Assembly (NCBI RefSeq): GCF_037914945.1
Contig: NZ_CP149787.1
Span: forward strand, 1,736,001-1,800,000
Direction of reading: 5' to 3'
DNA: 64,000 nucleotides
From: Haloterrigena sp. KLK7
GTDB taxonomy: Archaea; Halobacteriota; Halobacteria; Halobacteriales; Natrialbaceae
Of the stretch, positions 59,715 through 64,000 are shown piece by piece. The translations under genes and the position numbers were made by a program. How positions within the stretch are numbered: the stretch's first letter is position 1; each line of letters opens with the position of its first letter. The notes under the pieces were generated by a model. It was not told the origin of the DNA. It ran no database searches and was given only the letters and a program-made list of their open reading frames with translations.

Positions 59715-60605
59715 ATGGGCGCTGAGAGGAAGACGATCGTCGATGCTGGAATCGGGCGTACGACCGGGTCGTTCATCACGGATCGACCGGGACTCGAGCT
59801 GGTCCGCTCGCGGATCATCGACGACATTCGGACGACGGTCGAGGACGCGGGCGCCGCGGGCGTCGTCGTCGCGATGAGCGGCGGGATCGATTCGACGGCG
59901 ACCGCGGAGCTGGCCGTCGAAGCCCTCGGGAGCGACAAGGTCCTCGGACTCGGGCTCCCCTGCCACAAGAGCGAGCGGGTCGGCGTGAGCGAGGCCAGAA
60001 CGATCGCGGAAGGGTTGGGCATCGACTTTCGCGAAATCCAACTGCGACCGATCCTCGAGGCGTTCGAGGAGACGGTCGCGAGCGAACTCGACGCAGGGGA
60101 GGACGCGGACGCCCGTCCCGACGAGCGAAACCACGCGCTCGGCAACGTGATCGCACGGTTGCGGATGTGCTGTGCCTACTACGCGGCGAACCGCCAGCGC
60201 CGGCTCGTGCTCGGCACCGCCAACCGCTCCGAGTTGCTGCTCGGCTATTTCACCAAGCACGGCGACGGGGCGGCCGACGCGTACCCGCTCGGCGACCTCT
60301 ACAAGACCGAAGTGCGGGCGCTCGCGAAGCGAATCGGCGTTCCGCGACGGATCGTCAGCAAGGAGCCGACGGCGGGATTCTGGGCGGACCAGACGGACGC
60401 CGACGAACTCGGCGCCACCTACGACGTCATCGACCCGCTGTTGCAGCGGCTGGTCGACGAGAACCAGTCGATCGGCGACGCCGCGGCGACGCTCGATATC
60501 GATCGCGAGACGGCCCGATCGATCGCGTGGCTCTGTGCCGAAACCGAACACAAGCGGTCGACGCCGCCGACGCCCGGCATCGCCGACCGCGGCGTCGAGC
60601 GGTAG
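59715..60605 (+). CDS. nadE: NH3-dependent NAD+ synthetase
   Basis: 296 residues of the N-type ATP pyrophosphatase family. The PP-loop SGGIDST lies at residues 55-61. Further conserved segments are LGTANRSELLLGYFTKHGDG, ADAYPLGDLYKTEVRALA and SKEPTAGFWADQTDADELG. It amidates deamido-NAD with ammonia and ATP. The glutaminase domain of bacterial relatives is absent, normal for archaea. ATG 59715 is preferred as the first clean start after the promoter; longer frames run into the peptidase relic. Confidence 0.95.
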   Translation: MGAERKTIVDAGIGRTTGSFITDRPGLELVRSRIIDDIRTTVEDAGAAGVVVAMSGGIDSTATAELAVEALGSDKVLGLGLPCHKSERVGVSEARTIAEGLGIDFREIQLRPILEAFEETVASELDAGEDADARPDERNHALGNVIARLRMCCAYYAANRQRRLVLGTANRSELLLGYFTKHGDGAADAYPLGDLYKTEVRALAKRIGVPRRIVSKEPTAGFWADQTDADELGATYDVIDPLLQRLVDENQSIGDAAATLDIDRETARSIAWLCAETEHKRSTPPTPGIADRGVER

Positions 60606-60681
60606 CAGCTGGCCGGTGACCGCCGCGAACGCGGTCCCGCCGTGCACCGGACGCGACCCCAGCGGAAGCGCCACGCCCCCG

Positions 60682-61095
60682 TCAGCGGCCCTCGAGATCC
60701 CGGTACAGATCCGTGTTTCGCCACCAGAACAGTCCCCAGGAGAGCATGAATCCGACCGCCATGGCGGTGACATCTCTGACGAACGGCGGGAGTCCTCTCC
60801 CCTCGATCGCGACGAGTACCATGCCCGCTCCGATCGCTGCGCCCATGATGACGAACACGAGATCGCCGACGATGTGTTCGCGCGAATGGTTCCAGTACTG
60901 TTGGCGGTCCTCGTCGTACCAGATGCCGACGTAGATCAACACGGGCGCCATCGACGTGATGACGGTAACGACGTGGTACCGCTCGGGAACTCCCGCCGGA
61001 CCGAGGACGGCCAGATTGAACGCGTTCGCGGCGACCGCCATCGCGAACAGCCCCAACAGGAGCCATCCCCATCGCGGAAGCGTCTCCTTGTCCAT
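60682..61095 (-). CDS. Four-helix membrane protein, function unknown
   Basis: 137 residues with four hydrophobic helices (GWLLLGLFAMAVAANAFNLA; YHVVTVITSMAPVLIYVGIW; IVGDLVFVIMGAAIGAGMVL; and TAMAVGFMLSWGLFWW). The loop between the second and third helices is highly charged (YDEDRQQYWNHSREH). I do not recognise the family. It converges with nadE and lies 49 bases downstream of the winged-helix gene on the same strand. Confidence 0.8.
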   Translation of the reverse strand: MDKETLPRWGWLLLGLFAMAVAANAFNLAVLGPAGVPERYHVVTVITSMAPVLIYVGIWYDEDRQQYWNHSREHIVGDLVFVIMGAAIGAGMVLVAIEGRGLPPFVRDVTAMAVGFMLSWGLFWWRNTDLYRDLEGR

Positions 61096-61144
61096 ATCGG
61101 TGGACGATCACCGACCGAAAATAATCCTCCCGGTTTCCGCGCCG

Positions 61145-61438
61145 TTATTCGGCGCAGCAGGCGTCCTTTTTCGGGGACTCCTCGACGCCGTTTCCGTCGG
61201 CCGCCACCGGCTCCTCGAGTCGATAGAGGCTCTGGCGAGCGTCCGCAAAGTAGATATCCTCGTCGACGATCCCGATCTCCTCGAGGCGCTCGAGCGCGTA
61301 GCGGACGGTCCGGGCCGACAGCATCGATTCCTCGACGATCTGTTTCTGGGTCAGCGGCCCGTCGTACTCGAGAACCTTGAAGACCAGTTTGGCGCTCGGT
61401 GGCAAATCTTCGATGTCCTCCCCGTCGGTCTCTGCCAT
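61145..61438 (-). CDS. Winged-helix (MarR-like) transcriptional regulator
   Basis: 97 residues with a compact winged helix: PPSAKLVFKVLEYDGPLTQK, then IVEESMLSARTVRYALERLE for the recognition helix and IGIVDEDIYFADARQSLYRL for the wing. The C-terminus ends PKKDACCAE, a Cys pair that could sense redox or metal. The family regulates small operons in haloarchaea; its targets are unknown. ATG 61438 follows a TATA-like box at leaderless spacing, and an inverted repeat lies upstream. No neighbours share its strand closely except the membrane protein downstream. Confidence 0.88.
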   Translation of the reverse strand: MAETDGEDIEDLPPSAKLVFKVLEYDGPLTQKQIVEESMLSARTVRYALERLEEIGIVDEDIYFADARQSLYRLEEPVAADGNGVEESPKKDACCAE

Positions 61439-61741
61439 ATTACGAATCGAAAGCTCCCAGCAGCATAAAAGTTGAGCCTTACGAACCGTGAACATCGTAA
61501 AAGTTTCCAACAAATTCTAACCGGTAAAGTGGGTAGTGAAGGTCTATATTCTCCGATATCGGTATTTGACTCGATGGTCAGGGGTCGGTGAAATTTGGGA
61601 CGATCGAGAGAAGCGCGGCGATCGACCGTCGATTCACCGTCCCGATATCCCAGTGAGTCACCGGAACCGCCAGCGATAGCCGTCGGACGCCGAGGACGTC
61701 CGTCGGAGACGCAGTCGGCCGCGATATCCCGTTCCGCGCTC
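61439..61741. other. Intergenic region upstream of the winged-helix gene
   Basis: No supported gene in 303 bases. Its left 60 bases hold the promoter and operator-like repeats of the winged-helix gene. A TATATTC word and CGATATCG (a palindrome, 61555-61562) lie further right; nothing else is recognisable. Confidence 0.6.
61463..61500 (-). promoter_or_regulatory. Promoter and inverted repeat of the winged-helix gene
   Basis: Minus-strand CTTTTATG (61463-61470) is a TATA box 25-32 bases before the ATG. Just upstream TTACGA (61479-61484) and TCGTAA (61495-61500) form an inverted repeat with ten bases between arms. TTACGAAYCG recurs at 61440-61449, next to the start codon, so the site may be a repeated operator. 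Confidence 0.55.
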
Positions 61742-62917
61742 TCAGAGTTTTCGCCAGACGTCCTCGTCGTCGTCGAACCCGTCGTCCGGATCCGAGAACT
61801 CGTCGCCTCCCTCGAGTTCGAGTTCCTCCGGGGACAGCGGCGCGTCGGCGTCGACGACCGCGGATCCGTCGTCGAGGTCCATCTCGGGCCAGGCCGTTTC
61901 CTCCCACAGTCCGCGATCGCTGTAGTAGTAGACCACGCCGTCGTTGACGACGGCGAACAGCCCGCGTTGCGTGTCGTGGACGACCCGTTCGTTCGTGTCG
62001 ATCGCGACGTCGACGACGTCCTCGAGGGTGTCGAGCGAGACGTGGTAGTCGCCGATCCACATCGGGATCGACCCCCGGGAGATCCACTCGGCGTAGCGCC
62101 GCTCGTGGACGGCCCGGCGGGCGGCCGCCTGGTCGATCGGCGAGCGACGGGCGACGACGGCGGCGCCGGCCAGCGAGAGCGTCCCGAGCAGCGAGAGGCC
62201 GCCGATCAGCGCGAGGTTCCGCGACTCGGTCGTCTCCGTCGTTCCCGTCCGGTAGGTTCGGTCGTCCGACGTCGACAGCGAGTCCGCCAGCCAGTAGGCG
62301 TCGTCGGTCACCTCGAGCGTCGTCGACGTCTCCTGTACCCTCTGTCCCGCGCCCGTATCGTAGGCGGCGCGGAACTCGAGGCGGACGTCGACGTTCCCGA
62401 CGCCGGACACTTCGCGTTCGATCTCGCGTTGCCGTTCCCGAACGGACTCGACGTCGACGGTCGCGTTCGATCTCGCGACGCCGTTCTCGACCGTCGGTGA
62501 CTCGTCGACGAGCGTCCTGGTCTCGTTCCAGAACGCCGTGCCCTCGCGAACCGCTTCGAACCGCAGGGTCAGTTCGTGGCTCACGGTCCCGTCGTCGATC
62601 GGCGTCCCCGCGGTCGCGTTCGTCAGCCTGGTCTCCGAGCGGAGCGTCAGGTCCGGCGACGCGTTCAGCATGTAGACCCCGCTGTTCTCGAGCCGATCGC
62701 CCTCGTTCCAGAGCGTTCCGTTCTGCACGACGACGGCGCTCGTCTCGACGTCGCTCGAGACGCGTTCGTCGGCGTACTGGTGACTCGTCGACGTCGACGG
62801 GGTCGCGACGGCCCATCCCGAGGCGAGAAACGCGAGGACACCGATCGCGACGAGGGTGATAGCGATCGACCGCCCGTATTTGGCGAGCAACAGGTCGAGA
62901 CGCGGATTATCGATCAC
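61742..62917 (-). CDS. DUF5305-type membrane protein
   Basis: 391 residues from a GTG start. An N-terminal helix (IAITLVAIGVLAFLASGWAV) leads into a large extracytoplasmic beta-rich domain (HQYADERVSSDVETSAVVVQ; ELTLRFEAVREGTAFWNETR), one more helix near residue 240 (LALIGGLSLLGTLSLAGAAV), and a cytoplasmic region ending in an acidic Asp/Glu tail. The order is that of DUF5305, which in haloarchaea often accompanies SipW-like signal peptidases. The next gene upstream on the same strand is a signal peptidase I, so a surface-protein export unit is likely. Confidence 0.85.
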   Translation of the reverse strand: MIDNPRLDLLLAKYGRSIAITLVAIGVLAFLASGWAVATPSTSTSHQYADERVSSDVETSAVVVQNGTLWNEGDRLENSGVYMLNASPDLTLRSETRLTNATAGTPIDDGTVSHELTLRFEAVREGTAFWNETRTLVDESPTVENGVARSNATVDVESVRERQREIEREVSGVGNVDVRLEFRAAYDTGAGQRVQETSTTLEVTDDAYWLADSLSTSDDRTYRTGTTETTESRNLALIGGLSLLGTLSLAGAAVVARRSPIDQAAARRAVHERRYAEWISRGSIPMWIGDYHVSLDTLEDVVDVAIDTNERVVHDTQRGLFAVVNDGVVYYYSDRGLWEETAWPEMDLDDGSAVVDADAPLSPEELELEGGDEFSDPDDGFDDDEDVWRKL

Positions 62918-63060
62918 GTGTTAGACACCCCAGCCGAGGCCGTCCCGTACGGCGTTCGTTCCCCAGTTCGCCCGCACCGATCCCGAGACCGAATGCGCGG
63001 ATGCGTTCGTTCATTCATGCGATCCGACCATTATAACGATGGTGGCCACGGGCGAGCGGC

Positions 63061-64000
63061 TCACTCTCGGAGCCACTCGCGCACTTTCCGCTCGAGGCGA
63101 GTCGATACCGGGACGTGATCGCCCGCGGAGCGAACGCGCAGATCGTCGTGGCCGAAGACGACGAGGACGATCGCGACGGCGATGCCGACGATGACGCCGT
63201 TGACCGCGGCGATCGCGGCGAGCGGATGCAGTCCGTGCAGCCAGACGATCACCGGCGGCGGGAGTACCGCGAGATAGCGGTACTCGCCGACGTGGCGCGT
63301 GTACGTTCCGGTCTCGCCGGGTGCGGTCAGCGAGACCGTCGTCTCCCCGCTCGAGCGGATCCCGACGGTCTGCGTGGCGGGGTCGATCGCGACGTTGTTG
63401 CTCTCGGCCTCGTGGACGGCCACGACGGGGAGATAGCCCGCGTTGTCGACCGTGCGAGCGAGTTCGGTCGTCTCACCGGGGGCGATCACCTGCGGATCGT
63501 CGGTCGGCGAGTCGGTACTCACGAGTTCGTACTCGGCGGTGCCCGCGGGGACGACCATCGCCGCGGTGGCGAAAGTCACGAACACGAGCAAGACCAGCCC
63601 CAGCGCCGTCCAGAACGCGATCACGTTCTCCCGGGAGCGCGACCGTCGCGTCTCGCGTCGCGCCGGGCCGAGTCGCTCGAAGACCGTCCCGAACCCGAGC
63701 AGGGCGACGCCGATCGCGACGAGAGCGGCGCCGATCCCCTCCGCGTCGGCGGTCGTCGTCAGTCCGATCACCGGCGCGACGGTGCCGTAGGCCGACTCGG
63801 CGACGCCCCGGACGCTCGTGACCGCCGTGCCGAGATGCGGGATCGTCACGACCTCGCCGTTCACCTGCCAGGCTTTCGCGACGATCTGTCCCTCCGTGAC
63901 GTGGGGTTCGCCGCCGTCCTGATCGGTAAAGGGATTGGCGTCGCCCTTGGTGACGTACCCTTCGTCGGTCTCGTCGACCACGCGGTGGGTCGTCAGGCCG
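63061..64000 (-). CDS. Signal peptidase I (SipW-like), 5' end outside window
   Basis: About 312 codons are visible on the minus strand, reading GLTTHRVVDETDEGYVTKGD at the N-terminal edge and continuing with ANPFTDQDGGEPHVTEGQIV. THRVV (His box) and VTKGDANPFTDQD match the second half of archaeal/ER-type signal peptidases, where a His replaces the bacterial Lys. The catalytic Ser must lie beyond the window. After the peptidase domain comes a long C-terminal extension with membrane helices (VIAFWTALGLVLLVFVTFAT; PVIVWLHGLHPLAAIAAVNG), which is longer than in housekeeping signal peptidases. That size points to the SipW-like class. The gene is cut at its 5' end. Confidence 0.9.
   Translation of the reverse strand, partial: GLTTHRVVDETDEGYVTKGDANPFTDQDGGEPHVTEGQIVAKAWQVNGEVVTIPHLGTAVTSVRGVAESAYGTVAPVIGLTTTADAEGIGAALVAIGVALLGFGTVFERLGPARRETRRSRSRENVIAFWTALGLVLLVFVTFATAAMVVPAGTAEYELVSTDSPTDDPQVIAPGETTELARTVDNAGYLPVVAVHEAESNNVAIDPATQTVGIRSSGETTVSLTAPGETGTYTRHVGEYRYLAVLPPPVIVWLHGLHPLAAIAAVNGVIVGIAVAIVLVVFGHDDLRVRSAGDHVPVSTRLERKVREWLRE

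Noticed and set aside
1-64000. Abundance of CTCGAG throughout the window
   Set aside because: It follows from Leu-Glu and Ser-Ser codon pairs and is a general feature of these genomes, not a local element.
1-64000. CRISPR array, transposase or integrase gene
   Set aside because: None was seen: no regular spaced repeats beyond short tandem ones, and no DDE or tyrosine-recombinase motifs among supported frames.

Overview
The window is a stretch of chromosome from an extremely halophilic archaeon (class Halobacteria). GC content is high, nearly all proteins are rich in Asp and Glu, and many start codons sit about 25-33 bases after an AT-rich TATA-like box with no leader. Archaeal marker genes are present: aIF1/SUI1, Sec61-beta, a NOG1-type GTPase, HalOD1 and bacterio-opsin-activator-type regulators, CofE and a Mer-like F420 enzyme. 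Richness in CTCGAG and the gene set would fit a Natrialbales-type genome, but the genus cannot be settled from sequence reading alone. I saw no rRNA, tRNA, CRISPR array, intact insertion sequence or replication origin.

Layout. 1-2 kb: a truncated conserved protein, a NUDIX hydrolase, a rhodanese and SUI1. 2.1-6.5 kb: a translationally coupled MoxR ATPase / DUF58 / transglutaminase operon. 6.7-7.7 kb: a cold-shock protein, a zinc-ribbon protein and a small membrane protein. 7.7-10.6 kb: a Mer-like F420 oxidoreductase, a zinc-ribbon methyltransferase and cofE. 10.7-16.5 kb: hydantoinase/oxoprolinase subunits B and A, an NRAMP-fold transporter without the metal-site residues, and a ribbon-helix-helix regulator. 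16.6-21.7 kb: a phosphoesterase, a NUDIX-eIF2B-like fusion, a candidate box C/D RNA, a D-2-hydroxyacid dehydrogenase, a Tat-exported deacetylase and a GNAT enzyme. 22-27.4 kb: EngB, a DUF389 protein, an archaellin-accessory-like protein, a NOG1-type GTPase and membrane proteins. 27.6-34.2 kb: a copper-storage-like protein, DUF151-hisE, a second cold-shock protein, a methyltransferase, HalOD1/Bat regulators, a formamidase-family protein and pdxT. 34.5-39.1 kb: a CitMHS transporter with a clear operator, a VOC protein, Sec61-beta, thioredoxin and an SDR. 39.7-49.5 kb: an M32 carboxypeptidase, a universal stress protein, membrane proteins, an arylsulfotransferase-like protein, a second DUF389 protein, a DedA protein and two overlapping YdjM-type proteins. 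49.6-55.7 kb: an envelope-glycan locus (flippase-like UPF0104 protein, two alkaline-phosphatase-superfamily hydrolases, two GT4 glycosyltransferases). 55.8-64 kb: an M20 peptidase, a PIN-ATPase-KH protein with a duplicated 3' end, a peptidase relic, nadE, a winged-helix regulator, a DUF5305 protein and a truncated signal peptidase I.

How it fits together. Most of the window is ordinary housekeeping sequence with short operons. The parts most worth a second look are the NRAMP-like/hyuAB unit, which looks like uptake and hydrolysis of a cyclic amide rather than metal transport; the candidate C/D RNA next to a repeated palindrome at the dehydrogenase gene; the recombination scar behind the PIN-ATPase gene; the dispersed intergenic repeat family; and several palindromic operators placed exactly at promoters.
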